The translations under genes were made by a program, and so were the position numbers. From Nocardioides flavus (ex Wang et al. 2016) (GTDB lineage Bacteria > Actinomycetota > Actinomycetes > Propionibacteriales > Nocardioidaceae), in NCBI RefSeq assembly GCF_014653115.1, contig NZ_BNAD01000005.1:186001-250000 (forward strand): 64,000 nt of DNA. The letters are read 5' to 3'. Below are positions 31,455 to 40,028 of the stretch, one piece after another (position 1 is the stretch's first letter; each line of letters opens with the position of its first letter). Under the pieces are notes generated by a model that was given only the letters and a program-made list of their open reading frames with translations, was not told the DNA's origin and ran no database searches.

Positions 31455-33473
31455 GTGACCCGTCTGCTCGAGAGCTACGCCGCCGGCCGCTGGTACGCCG
31501 CCTCCGCCGAGGGCGACCCGCTCCTCGACGCGGCGACGGGCCGGGAGGTGGCGCGGATCTCCAGCGCCGGCCTCGACCTCGGCGCGATGGTCCACCACGC
31601 CCGGACGGTCGGCGGGCCCGCGATCCGCGAGCTGACCTTCCACGAGCGCGCCCTGCTGCTCAAGGAGCTCGCGACCCACCTCACCGGGCTCAAGGACGAG
31701 CTCTACGAGCTGTCCCTGGCCACCGGCGCGACGCGGCGCGACTCGATGATCGACATCGACGGCGGCTTCGGCACCGTCTTCAGCTACTCCTCCAAGGGGC
31801 GTCGCGAGCTGCCCAACGCGCACGTGGTGTGCGACGGCGACCTCGAGCAGCTCGGCCGCACGGGCGTCTTCCTCGGCCAGCACGTCTACACGTCGCGGCC
31901 GGGCGTCGCGGTGCAGATCAACGCCTTCAACTTCCCCGTCTGGGGCATGCTCGAGAAGCTCGCCCCGGCCTTCATCGCCGGCCTGCCCACGATCGTGAAG
32001 CCGGCCAGCCAGACCGCTTACCTCACCGAGCTCGTGGTCCGCCGGATCATCGAGTCGGGCATCCTCCCCGAGGGCTCGCTGCAGCTGCTCGCGGGCTCCG
32101 CGGGCGACCTGCTCGACCACCTCGGCGTGCAGGACTCGGTGGCGTTCACCGGATCCGCGCACACCGCCGGGATCCTGCGCCAGCACCCGTCGGTCCTGCA
32201 CGGCGGCGTGCAGCTGCAGGTCGAGGCCGACTCGCTCAACTGCTCGGTCCTCGGGCCCGACGTCGCCGCCGGCGACCCGGAGTGGGACCTCTTCGTCAAG
32301 GGCGTCGTCACCGAGATGACCGCCAAGGCAGGCCAGAAGTGCACCGCGATCCGCCGGGTGATCGTGCCGTCCGCCGTCGCCGACGAGATGACCGAGGCGA
32401 TCGCCGCCAGGCTCGCCACGGTCACCGTCGGCAACCCCGACGACGAGTCCGTACGGATGGGTCCGCTCGCCTCCCTCGGCCAGCGCCAGGAGGTCCGCAA
32501 GGCCGTCGAGGCGCTGCGCTCGTCCTGCGATGTCGTGCTCGACGAGACCGAGGTCGCGGGCGACGCCGAGCGCGGCGCCTTCATGTCGCCGGTGCTGCTC
32601 CGGGCGCGCGCCGGTGCGGTCGAGCCGCACGACGTGGAGCCCTTCGGCCCGGTGTCCACCGTCATGACGTACGACTCCCTCGACGAGGCGGTCGCGTTGG
32701 CCGCCCGCGGCCGGGGCTCCCTCGCGGGGTCGGTCGTCACGCACGACCCCGACGTCGCGCGCACCCTCGTGCTCGGCCTGGCCCCGTGGCACGGCCGGAT
32801 CCTCGTCCTCGACCGCGACGACGCGTCCGAGTCCACCGGCCACGGCTCCCCCCTGCCGATGCTGGTGCACGGCGGGCCCGGTCGCGCCGGCGGCGGCGAG
32901 GAGCTCGGCGGCGTGCGCGGCGTGCTGCACCACATGCAGCGCTCCGCGATCCAGGCCTCCCCCGACATGCTCACCGCGATCACCGGCCGCTGGACGCGCG
33001 GGTCGCGGCGCACCGTCACGCCCGAGCACCCGTTCCGCCACTCGCTGGCCACGCTGCGGGTCGGCGACACCATCGAGTCCGAGCCGCGGGTGATCTCGCT
33101 GGAGGACATCGACCACTTCGCCGACTTCACCGGTGACACCTTCTACGCCCACACCGACCCGGAGGCCGCCGCGCAGAACCCGCTCTTCGGCGGGATCGTC
33201 GCCCACGGCTACCTCATCGTGTCGATGGCCGCCGGCCTCTTCGTCGACCCCGCGCCCGGCCCGGTGCTCGCCAACTTCGGCGTCGACCACCTGCGCTTCC
33301 TCACCCCCGTCAAGGCCGGCGACTCGATCCGGGTGATGCTCACCGTCAAGCAGATCACCCCGCGCTCGTCGGCCGACTACGGCGAGGTGCGCTGGGACGC
33401 GCTCGTCACCAACCAGGACGACGAGCCCGTCGCGACGTACGACGTGCTGACGCTGGTGGCCAAGGAGGCCTGA
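31455..33473 (+). CDS. paaZ: PaaZ: oxepin-CoA hydrolase / 3-oxo-5,6-dehydrosuberyl-CoA semialdehyde dehydrogenase
   Basis: A 672-residue bifunctional enzyme. The N-terminal aldehyde dehydrogenase (1-520) has Glu257 in GVQLQVEADS and Cys296 in AGQKCTAIRR, matching E. coli Glu256/Cys295. The C-terminal MaoC-type hydratase has DFTGDTFYAHTDPEAA and GGIVAHGYL. It opens the oxepin ring and oxidises the aldehyde after PaaABCE. RBS TTGGAGGG before GTG 31455. Confidence 0.95.
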   Translation: MTRLLESYAAGRWYAASAEGDPLLDAATGREVARISSAGLDLGAMVHHARTVGGPAIRELTFHERALLLKELATHLTGLKDELYELSLATGATRRDSMIDIDGGFGTVFSYSSKGRRELPNAHVVCDGDLEQLGRTGVFLGQHVYTSRPGVAVQINAFNFPVWGMLEKLAPAFIAGLPTIVKPASQTAYLTELVVRRIIESGILPEGSLQLLAGSAGDLLDHLGVQDSVAFTGSAHTAGILRQHPSVLHGGVQLQVEADSLNCSVLGPDVAAGDPEWDLFVKGVVTEMTAKAGQKCTAIRRVIVPSAVADEMTEAIAARLATVTVGNPDDESVRMGPLASLGQRQEVRKAVEALRSSCDVVLDETEVAGDAERGAFMSPVLLRARAGAVEPHDVEPFGPVSTVMTYDSLDEAVALAARGRGSLAGSVVTHDPDVARTLVLGLAPWHGRILVLDRDDASESTGHGSPLPMLVHGGPGRAGGGEELGGVRGVLHHMQRSAIQASPDMLTAITGRWTRGSRRTVTPEHPFRHSLATLRVGDTIESEPRVISLEDIDHFADFTGDTFYAHTDPEAAAQNPLFGGIVAHGYLIVSMAAGLFVDPAPGPVLANFGVDHLRFLTPVKAGDSIRVMLTVKQITPRSSADYGEVRWDALVTNQDDEPVATYDVLTLVAKEA

Positions 33474-33492
33474 CCACCGGCGCCACGACCGC

Positions 33493-33498
33493 TAGCGT
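33493..33498 (+). promoter_or_regulatory. -10 box (TAGCGT), leaderless, inside an inverted repeat
   Basis: TAGCGT plus six bases precedes ATG 33505. The box lies within GGCGCCAC (33479-33486) ... GTGGCGCC (33497-33504), a perfect 8-bp inverted repeat that could act as operator or as the paaZ terminator. Confidence 0.45.
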
Positions 33499-33504
33499 GG
33501 CGCC

Positions 33505-33804
33505 ATGAGCAGGTCCGCCGATCGTCTCCTCGGGTTCGCCGTGCTGCTCGTGCTCGGCATGCTCAGCCTGCCTGCGTCGGCGTACGTCCTCGACGACCCC
33601 GGCACCGAGAACTGGATCGTCCCGGTTCAGCTGCTCGCCATGGCCGCCGTCGGCGCCGCGGTGACGGTCGCGCTCCCGGGCATGGCCCGCGCGGGCGCGG
33701 GCACCGGGCGCCGCGCGCTCACCGGCGCGTGGTGGGGGCTGGCGTTCGCCGTCACCGGGGTGGTCGTGGCATGGGTCGCGATCAACGGCTGGCGCGGCGC
33801 GTAG
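33505..33804 (+). CDS. Small membrane protein (99 aa)
   Basis: Three hydrophobic helices (about 8-27, 39-58, 72-94) and almost no loops. No family recognised. The start is fixed by the leaderless box at 33493. Confidence 0.65.
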   Translation: MSRSADRLLGFAVLLVLGMLSLPASAYVLDDPGTENWIVPVQLLAMAAVGAAVTVALPGMARAGAGTGRRALTGAWWGLAFAVTGVVVAWVAINGWRGA

Positions 33805-33821
33805 ACAGGCCCGCGCGGGGG

Positions 33822-33827
33822 TACGGT
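33822..33827 (+). promoter_or_regulatory. -10 box (TACGGT), leaderless
   Basis: TACGGT plus six bases precedes ATG 33834. Confidence 0.45.
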
Positions 33828-33833
33828 GCGGCC

Positions 33834-34052
33834 ATGGCACGCAAGAAGTCCTGGAACGACATGACGCCCACGCAGAAGAAGCTCGTCGTCGTCGCGGGCG
33901 TCGCCGAGGTCGCGGTCACCGCGTGGTGCGCGAAGGACCTCCGGCAGCGTCCCGCCGCGCTCGTCCGCGGGCCCAAGCTGCTGTGGGCGCCGGCGCTGTC
34001 GGTGCAGCCGATCGGTCCGATCGCCTACCTGGCGTGGGGCCGCAGGCGCTGA
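33834..34052 (+). CDS. Small membrane protein (72 aa), PLDc_N-like
   Basis: Begins MARKKSWNDMTPTQKKLVVV. One hydrophobic helix follows at about 17-33, then PKLLWAPALSVQPIGPIAYLAWGRRR, which resembles the phospholipase D-nuclease N-terminal (PLDc_N) element of short actinobacterial proteins. Function unknown. Confidence 0.65.
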   Translation: MARKKSWNDMTPTQKKLVVVAGVAEVAVTAWCAKDLRQRPAALVRGPKLLWAPALSVQPIGPIAYLAWGRRR

Positions 34053-34073
34053 GCTCCCGGCCCCGGGGCGACG

Positions 34074-34511
34074 TCAGCCGGCCAGGTCGTCGTACCCGCC
34101 GCCGTTGACGACGTCGGTGAAGCCCAGCTCACGCATCTGCTCGACCGCACCGACCGCGCGGCGGCCGGAGGCGCAGTAGACGACGTAGGGCACGTCGGTG
34201 GGCAGCTCCCCCACGCGCTCGGCGAAGTCGTCGGCGGTGTAGTCGATGTTGACCGCGCCCTCGAGGTGGCCGGCCTCGAACTCCTCGGCCGTACGGACGT
34301 CCACGACCGCGGCGCCGTCCTCGATGCGGGCGAGCGCGTCCGCGGCGGCGATCGGCGCAGCGCTGCTGTCGGCCGCCGACGAGGCCGACGAGCCGCGTGC
34401 GTCGGCCGTGGTGTCGTCGCCGCAGGCAGAGACGCCGAGGAGCAGCACGCCGACGGCGGCGAGCGCGGTGAGGCGGCGTGCGGTGCGGGTGGCGGTGCGG
34501 GTCGGCGTCAC
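34074..34511 (-). CDS. Rhodanese-like lipoprotein
   Basis: A 145-residue protein: N-terminal signal and lipobox LGVSAC (Cys30), a Ser/Ala linker, then a single rhodanese domain with the active Cys in VVYCASGRRA. It would be anchored outside the membrane and handle sulfane sulfur or act as a redox or oxyanion protein. GTG 34511 is six bases after TAGTCT (34523-34518). Confidence 0.87.
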   Translation of the reverse strand: MTPTRTATRTARRLTALAAVGVLLLGVSACGDDTTADARGSSASSAADSSAAPIAAADALARIEDGAAVVDVRTAEEFEAGHLEGAVNIDYTADDFAERVGELPTDVPYVVYCASGRRAVGAVEQMRELGFTDVVNGGGYDDLAG

Positions 34512-34517
34512 ACCACG

Positions 34518-34523
34518 AGACTA
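34518..34523 (-). promoter_or_regulatory. -10 box (TAGTCT) of the rhodanese gene, leaderless
   Basis: TAGTCT plus six bases precedes GTG 34511. It overlaps the stop codon of the upstream SDR gene, so the two genes can be transcribed separately. Confidence 0.5.
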
Positions 34524-35183
34524 GCCAGCGTAGGGAACCTCGCTGGTCCAGCCGGCCTCGTCCCGCGTCACCGCGCTCCAGATCGCGTCGGCCACCCGGT
34601 CAGGGGTGAACGCGCCCTCGCGCGACAGCGCTCCACGGACGGTGACCGAGACCGCGCGGATGCCGTGGGGCTCGAGGGTCTTGTCGAGGCTGTGCACGAG
34701 GTTGCGTACGCCTGCCTTCTGCACACCCAGCGAGGCCGCCCCCTCCCACGGCTCGTCGGCGGCCATGCTGCCGGTGACGCTGATCCGGCCGCCGGCGGAC
34801 ATGAACGCTCGCGCGGCCTGCACCACGGTGAGCAGCGCACCGACGCCGAGGGCGACGTCGTCGAGCAGCTCGCCGACCGTGAGCGTGAGCGGGTCCTTCT
34901 CACGGAAGGCGCTGGGGTTGAAGTGCAGCACGTCGATCCGGCCGGTGTGCTCGCCGAAGCGGCGTACGGCCGCGCGCGCGGACTTCTCGTCGGTGACGTC
35001 TGCGACCGTGTGGCCGACGCTCGCCCCGCGTGCGCGGAGGTCGGCGGCGAGCTCCTCGAGGATCGCCTCGTCCTGCCCGAGCAGCGCGACGTCGTGACCC
35101 TCGTCGGCGAAGCGCCGCGCCACCGAGCCGCTCACTCCGGGCCCGGCTCCCACGACGACGATCACTGGCCTGCTCTCGCTCAT
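34521..35183 (-). CDS. Short-chain dehydrogenase/reductase family protein
   Basis: A 220-residue Rossmann protein with VVVGAGPGVSGSVARRFADEG, an atypical dinucleotide motif, and no clear Y-x3-K (GVQKAGVRNL occupies that place). Catalytic activity is therefore doubtful. Substrate unknown. Confidence 0.8.
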   Translation of the reverse strand: MSESRPVIVVVGAGPGVSGSVARRFADEGHDVALLGQDEAILEELAADLRARGASVGHTVADVTDEKSARAAVRRFGEHTGRIDVLHFNPSAFREKDPLTLTVGELLDDVALGVGALLTVVQAARAFMSAGGRISVTGSMAADEPWEGAASLGVQKAGVRNLVHSLDKTLEPHGIRAVSVTVRGALSREGAFTPDRVADAIWSAVTRDEAGWTSEVPYAG

Positions 35184-35216
35184 GGCGACCGTTCTACCGC
35201 AGGCACGGCCCGTACG

Positions 35217-35414
35217 TCAGGGCTGGTGCGGGTGCTCGCCCGTCGGGTCGTCGGGGATCGCGTTGGGGCCCTGGGCGCCCTCGTCCACGTCGCCGGACTC
35301 GTCGCTGGGCTGGCCGGCCACCGAGTCGCCGGAGCTGATCGGCTCGGGTGCGTCCTGCGCCAGCTCCGAGACCTGTCCCTCGGCCTGTCCCTCGCTGTCG
35401 TCCTTGCCGCCCAT
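35217..35414 (-). CDS. Small acidic disordered protein (65 aa)
   Basis: Begins MGGKDDSEGQAEGQVSELAQ; rich in Asp, Glu, Gly and Pro, with no hydrophobic core. RBS AGGAGG before ATG 35414 supports a real gene. Function unknown. Confidence 0.6.
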   Translation of the reverse strand: MGGKDDSEGQAEGQVSELAQDAPEPISSGDSVAGQPSDESGDVDEGAQGPNAIPDDPTGEHPHQP

Positions 35415-35607
35415 CGGGCACCTCCTGGTCGCTCACGGGTCGTGGTCGTCGGTCAGTGCCCACACAACCAGCGCCTGCCAAGCACGCGCACCTCGTCGGG
35501 TGGTCGGAGGAACCTCGCTCCCGGGTCCTTCGCCGACGCGGAAGGGACGGTCGACCCTGTCCCACCATCCACCCGGAGCGCACGCTGGACGGGAGGAGAT
35601 GAGCGCG

Positions 35608-36279
35608 ATGAGGCGTGGAGCAGCAGCAGGACTGGCGGTGGCGGCGCTCGCGCTCGGCAGCGTGACGACCGCCGTCGCGATGGGCGCCCAGGACGACGAG
35701 TGGTGGCCGGGCCGCCACATGGGCGGGACCGCGTGGACCGAACCCGTCGGGCCGGTGGGGGCGACGGGGCACATGCGTCACATGTCGCACGCCTTCGTCG
35801 ACAGCGAGTACGGGTTCCTCGTCGAGATGATCGCCCACCACGAGGAGGCCATCGACGCCGCCGGCGAGCTGGCCCGCTCGGACCGCGCCGAGATGCGGGC
35901 CTTCGGCGAGAGGATCGTCGAGAGCCAGTCGGCCCAGGTCGAGCAGATGGAGGGGTGGCTCGACGAGTGGTACGCCGACCGCTCCGGCGAGGTCGACTAC
36001 GACCCGATGATGCGCGACCTCGCCGACCTGTCCGGCGACGAGCTCGACGAGGCGTTCCTCATCGACATGATCGGCCACCACATGGGTGCGGTGATGATGT
36101 CCCAGCAGCTGCTCGTGCGTGACCTCGCCGACCACGCCGACGTCGAGCGGCTGGCCGAGGACATCCGCGACGAGCAGCGCGACGAGATCCGGATGATGCA
36201 GCGCTGGCTGCGCGACTGGTTCGACACCGGCTGGGGGATGGGGTTCAGCGCCAACCGAGGGCCGGGGCCACGTCGGTGA
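35608..36279 (+). CDS. Secreted DUF305 protein
   Basis: A 223-residue exported protein: signal peptide MRRGAAAGLAVAALALGSVTTAVA, then two His/Met-rich helical halves, MIAHHEEAIDAAGELARS and MIGHHMGAVMMSQQLL, the diagnostic DUF305 pattern (ferritin-like fold, suspected metal handling). ATG 35608 has GGGAGG at good spacing; ATG 35599 overlaps the RBS. The 3' end overlaps the convergent LLM gene by 35 bp. Confidence 0.87.
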   Translation: MRRGAAAGLAVAALALGSVTTAVAMGAQDDEWWPGRHMGGTAWTEPVGPVGATGHMRHMSHAFVDSEYGFLVEMIAHHEEAIDAAGELARSDRAEMRAFGERIVESQSAQVEQMEGWLDEWYADRSGEVDYDPMMRDLADLSGDELDEAFLIDMIGHHMGAVMMSQQLLVRDLADHADVERLAEDIRDEQRDEIRMMQRWLRDWFDTGWGMGFSANRGPGPRR

Positions 36280-37267
36280 GCACCGACTCCAGGACGTGGG
36301 CGTTGTAGTCCACGCCGAGCTGGTTGGGCACCGTGAGCAGCAGCGTGTCGGCGGCGGCGATCGCCTCGTCGTCGGCGAGCTCCTTGACCAGGACGTCCGG
36401 CTCAGCGGCGTACGTCCGCCCGAAGACCGCGCGGAGGTTCGCCTCGATCTGGCCGAACTGGTCCGAGCTCGTGCCCTCGTGGCCGAAGTACATCCGGTCC
36501 GTGTCGGTGGTGATCGGCATGATCGACCGGCTGACCGACACCCGCGGCTCGCCCTCGTGGCCGGCCTCCTTCCACGCCTCGCGGAAGACCTCGATCTGCT
36601 TGCGCTGCTGGACGTGGAACGGCTCGCCCGTCTCGTCGGCCTTCAGCGTCGAGCTCATCAGGTGCATGCCCTTCTGGGCCGCCCACCGCGCGGTGGCGTC
36701 GGAGGCGGCGCCCCACCAGATGCGCTCGCGCAGGCCCGGCGAGTGCGGCTCGATGCGCAGCAGGCCGGGCGGGTTGGGGAACATCGGCCGCGGGTGGGGC
36801 TGGGCGAACCCCTCCCCCTCGAGGACCTGGAGCAGCACCTCGGTGTGCCGGCGCGCCATGTCGGCCTGGTCCTCGCCCTCGGCGGGGGCGTAGCCGAAGT
36901 AGCGCCACCCGTCGATCACCTGCTCCGGTGATCCGCGGCTGATGCCGAGCTGGAGCCGGCCGCCGGAGATGAGGTCGGCGGACCCGGCGTCCTCGGCCAT
37001 GTAGAGCGGGTTCTCGTAGCGCATGTCGATCACGCCCGTGCCGATCTCGATCCGGCTGGTGCGCGCGCCGACGGCCGCGAGCAGCGGGAACGGGGAGGCG
37101 AGCTGGCGGGCGAAGTGGTGGACGCGGAAGTACGCCCCGTCCGCGCCGAGCTCCTCCGCCGCGACGGCGAGGTCGATCGACTGCAGGAGCGTGTCCGACG
37201 CGGAGCGCACGTGCGAGTGCGGCGAGTCGGTCCAGTGGCCGAAGTTGAGGAACCCGATCTTCTTCAT
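36245..37267 (-). CDS. LLM-class (luciferase-like) flavin-dependent oxidoreductase
   Basis: A 340-residue TIM-barrel bacterial luciferase-like protein (IGFLNFGHWTDSP, IEIGTGVIDMRYENPLYMAEDAGSADLISGGRLQLGISRGSPEQVIDGW). Such enzymes use FMN or F420; the alkanal monooxygenase-like N terminus suggests FMN. Substrate unknown. Stands alone between convergent and divergent genes. Confidence 0.88.
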   Translation of the reverse strand: MKKIGFLNFGHWTDSPHSHVRSASDTLLQSIDLAVAAEELGADGAYFRVHHFARQLASPFPLLAAVGARTSRIEIGTGVIDMRYENPLYMAEDAGSADLISGGRLQLGISRGSPEQVIDGWRYFGYAPAEGEDQADMARRHTEVLLQVLEGEGFAQPHPRPMFPNPPGLLRIEPHSPGLRERIWWGAASDATARWAAQKGMHLMSSTLKADETGEPFHVQQRKQIEVFREAWKEAGHEGEPRVSVSRSIMPITTDTDRMYFGHEGTSSDQFGQIEANLRAVFGRTYAAEPDVLVKELADDEAIAAADTLLLTVPNQLGVDYNAHVLESVLTDVAPALGWR

Positions 37268-37338
37268 GACTGGTTCAACGCTCAACCACCGTCGTTGTTC
37301 CCGCGACGCCCACAGCCCGCCGAACGTGCGCGGATCGC

Positions 37339-37344
37339 TAGCGT
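37339..37344 (+). promoter_or_regulatory. -10 box (TAGCGT), leaderless
   Basis: TAGCGT plus seven bases precedes GTG 37352 and decides that start; the frame is open far upstream. Confidence 0.45.
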
Positions 37345-37351
37345 TGCCCGG

Positions 37352-38233
37352 GTGATCGACGTCCCGGCCGCACTCGCCTGGGCGGGCGCCGAGGTCGGTG
37401 CGTCCGTCCAGGGCTGCGTACGCCTCCACGGCGGCCTGACATCGAGGATGCTCGCCCTGCGGCACGCCGACGGTTCGGAGACGGTCCTGCGGCTGATGAC
37501 CAACGAGCCGTGGCGCACCCACGGCGCCGAGCTCACCACCCGCGAGCGGGACGCCCAGCTCGCGATGGCGGGCACCCCGGTCCCCGCGCCGACGACGCTC
37601 GCCCTCGACGCCGAGGGCGCGGTCGCAGGCGTCGCCGCGCACCTCATGACGCGACTCCCCGGCGCCCCGATGACCGACGTCGACGGCGGCTCGGTCCGCG
37701 CCATGGCCGACCTGCTGTCGACCGTCCACGCGCAGTGGCCGGCCGAGCCGTTCCGGACCTACCAGTCCTGGGCGTGGCCGGAGAAGTGGGTGGTGCCGGC
37801 CTGGACGCGCCACCCGCGTGCCTGGGAGCGCGCGTTCGACGTGCTGGCCGCGCCCGCCCCGGCGTACGCGCCGACCTTCCTGCACCGCGACTTCGGCCAC
37901 CGCAACCTGCTCTGGTCCGACGGCGCGATCAGCGGGATCGTCGACTGGGTGGAGACCTCGACCGGTCCCGCGTGGCTCGACGCGGCCCACGCGGCGTCCA
38001 ACCTCGCGGTGATGTGCGCGACGGCGCTGGGCGAGGACCTCCTCGAGGCATACGCGCCCCTGGCCCCCGAGCCGCCGCACCCGTACTGGCTCGTGATGGA
38101 CGCTGTCGGCTACCTGCCCCCGCCCGGGCGGCCCCCGATGTTCCGACAGGCCGACCAGCTCGCCCGGTTGGACGACTGGCTCGACCACGTCATCCGCAGG
38201 CCGAGTGGCGGGACCAGGACTCCGGGGCCGTAG
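37352..38233 (+). CDS. Aminoglycoside phosphotransferase-family protein
   Basis: A 293-residue APH fold: FLHRDFGHRNLLWSDG (H-x-D-x4-N) and GIVDWVETSTGPAWLDAAH (D-W metal motif). Probably a small-molecule kinase or homoserine/choline kinase-like enzyme; resistance function is not implied. The 3' end overlaps the convergent desaturase gene by 44 bp. Confidence 0.85.
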   Translation: MIDVPAALAWAGAEVGASVQGCVRLHGGLTSRMLALRHADGSETVLRLMTNEPWRTHGAELTTRERDAQLAMAGTPVPAPTTLALDAEGAVAGVAAHLMTRLPGAPMTDVDGGSVRAMADLLSTVHAQWPAEPFRTYQSWAWPEKWVVPAWTRHPRAWERAFDVLAAPAPAYAPTFLHRDFGHRNLLWSDGAISGIVDWVETSTGPAWLDAAHAASNLAVMCATALGEDLLEAYAPLAPEPPHPYWLVMDAVGYLPPPGRPPMFRQADQLARLDDWLDHVIRRPSGGTRTPGP

Positions 38234-39371
38234 CGGGACGGACGCGCCCGCGCGGCGGGAGGGACAGCCGCAGCACCTTGTGCCACGCGCTGGCGACCTG
38301 TTGCAGGAGCGGTCGGCTGTTGTAGGCGAGACCGTGGCGCTCGAAGACCTCGCGCACCGGACCCGCGACCTCGCGGTAGCGGTTGCTCGGCAGGTCGGGG
38401 AAGAGGTGGTGCTCGATCTGGTGGGACAGGTTGCCGCACAGCACGTGCAGCAGGGGCGGACCGGAGATGTCGGCCGACCCGAGCATCTGCCGGACGTACC
38501 ACCTCCCCCGGGTCTCGTCCTCGGCGACCTCCTCGACCTCGAAGGTCTCCACGCCCTCCGGGAAGTGGCCGCACATGATCACGGAGTGGCTCCACAGGTT
38601 GCGGGCGACGTTGGCCGCGATGTTGGCGGTCAGGGTGGTGCGGGCCGATCCGGTGAGGCCCGAGAGCAGCGGGTGCAGCACGTAGTCGCGCAGCGCGAAG
38701 CGGGCGGCACGACGGGCCGTCGTCCGCAGCTCGCCGCGCAGCCGTGGCGAGAATCCCGTGCGCTCACGCAGCGCCGCCCCGAGATCGAGGTCGTACATGG
38801 CCACGCCCCACTCGAAGATGCAGGCGTTGACCAGGTTCACCACCGGCTGCAGCAGGTGCCGCGGCTGCCACTCCTGGGCCTCGTCGACGCGCAGGATGCC
38901 GTAGCCGAGGTCGTTGTCCTCGCCGATGACGTTGGTGTTGACGTGGTGCCTGTCGTTGTGGGCGCGGCGCCACTGCTCGGGGGCCGAGGCGTGGTCCCAG
39001 TCCCACGTCGAGGAGTGGATCCGCGGGTCCCGCATCCAGTCCCACTGGCCGTGCAGCACGTTGTGCCCGATCTCCATGTTGTCCAGGACCTTGGCCACGG
39101 CGAGCGAGGTCGCGCCCAGCCACCACAGACCGCGGTGACGGCTGCCCAGGAGCGCCACCCGGCCGGCGACCTCGAGGCCGGTCCGTACCGCGATGACGCG
39201 TCGGATGTACGCCGCGTCGTCGGCACCGCGGGACGCCAGGACCTGCTCACGGAGCGCGTCCAGGTCCCGCCCGATCTCCTCCACCTCGTCGTCGGTGAGG
39301 TCGGCGTACGAGCGACCGGACAGGGTGGGGGCGGACGGGGTGGCGTGGGAGTGCCGGACGAGAAGGGCCAT
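38190..39371 (-). CDS. Membrane fatty acid desaturase
   Basis: A 393-residue membrane desaturase with three His boxes: HNVLH (about 105), HNDRHH (about 137) and HQIEHH (near 320), plus hydrophobic pairs. It is of the linoleoyl/acyl-lipid desaturase group that inserts double bonds into membrane lipids with O2 and ferredoxin. The C terminus is Arg-rich. Weak start context; ATG 39371 is the first in frame. Confidence 0.9.
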   Translation of the reverse strand: MALLVRHSHATPSAPTLSGRSYADLTDDEVEEIGRDLDALREQVLASRGADDAAYIRRVIAVRTGLEVAGRVALLGSRHRGLWWLGATSLAVAKVLDNMEIGHNVLHGQWDWMRDPRIHSSTWDWDHASAPEQWRRAHNDRHHVNTNVIGEDNDLGYGILRVDEAQEWQPRHLLQPVVNLVNACIFEWGVAMYDLDLGAALRERTGFSPRLRGELRTTARRAARFALRDYVLHPLLSGLTGSARTTLTANIAANVARNLWSHSVIMCGHFPEGVETFEVEEVAEDETRGRWYVRQMLGSADISGPPLLHVLCGNLSHQIEHHLFPDLPSNRYREVAGPVREVFERHGLAYNSRPLLQQVASAWHKVLRLSLPPRGRVRPATAPESWSRHSACG

Positions 39372-39411
39372 CGCACCCAGTGCCCCACCCCGCGCTGCCC
39401 ATGCGTGGACG

Positions 39412-39876
39412 TCAGTGGGCCGCGAGGTCCCGGCTTCGCTTCCCCAGCACGACGCCGAGCCCGATCATGCCGAGCCCGAGGCCGAGGTGCAGCCAGTCGT
39501 CCGCGGCGTTGAGGGGCATGAAGTTCGCCTGGGACGTCTGGTCGACGAGGAGTCCGTAGAGCCAGAGGACGAGGTAGGTCGCGCCCCCGCCGAGGAGGAA
39601 GGCCCGCGCCGAGCGGACGGTCCGCGCGAGCGCGATGCCGGCTGCGCCGAGGAGCAGGTGCACGAAGTTGTGCAGGATCGAGACCTGGAAGATGCCGAGC
39701 AGCTCGGCGTGCGACTGGTGCCCGGCGGCGCGGAGGCCGTCGGTGCTCGTCGTGGTCCCCGGGATGAACCCCAGCACGCCGACCAGCACGAAGGCGACGC
39801 CGACCAGCGCGGCGGCCGCCTGGACCGGTGACCCCTGGGTGGTCCGATCGGTGTGGTGGTGCGTTCTCTGGCTCAT
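39412..39876 (-). CDS. DUF4383 membrane protein
   Basis: A 154-residue protein with four helices and GVLGFIPG, HNFVHLLLGAAGI and NAADDWLHLGLGLGMI segments characteristic of DUF4383. Function unknown. 40 bp upstream of the desaturase start on the same strand, so possibly cotranscribed. Confidence 0.88.
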   Translation of the reverse strand: MSQRTHHHTDRTTQGSPVQAAAALVGVAFVLVGVLGFIPGTTTSTDGLRAAGHQSHAELLGIFQVSILHNFVHLLLGAAGIALARTVRSARAFLLGGGATYLVLWLYGLLVDQTSQANFMPLNAADDWLHLGLGLGMIGLGVVLGKRSRDLAAH

Positions 39877-40028
39877 GACCGTTCCGTACCCCCTCGACCT
39901 GCTGAACAGCCGCGACCCCACCCCGACAGGCGTGGCGTGGCACCCGTGGCACAGGTCACGGTCTGGACTCGTCGCGACTGGGTACGTCACGGGCCCACCT
40001 GCCGCGCATCCGACGAGAGGACCCCCGC

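Noticed and set aside
31353-33290. Long minus-strand open frame opposite paaZ
   Set aside because: A shadow frame of paaZ with no recognisable domain.
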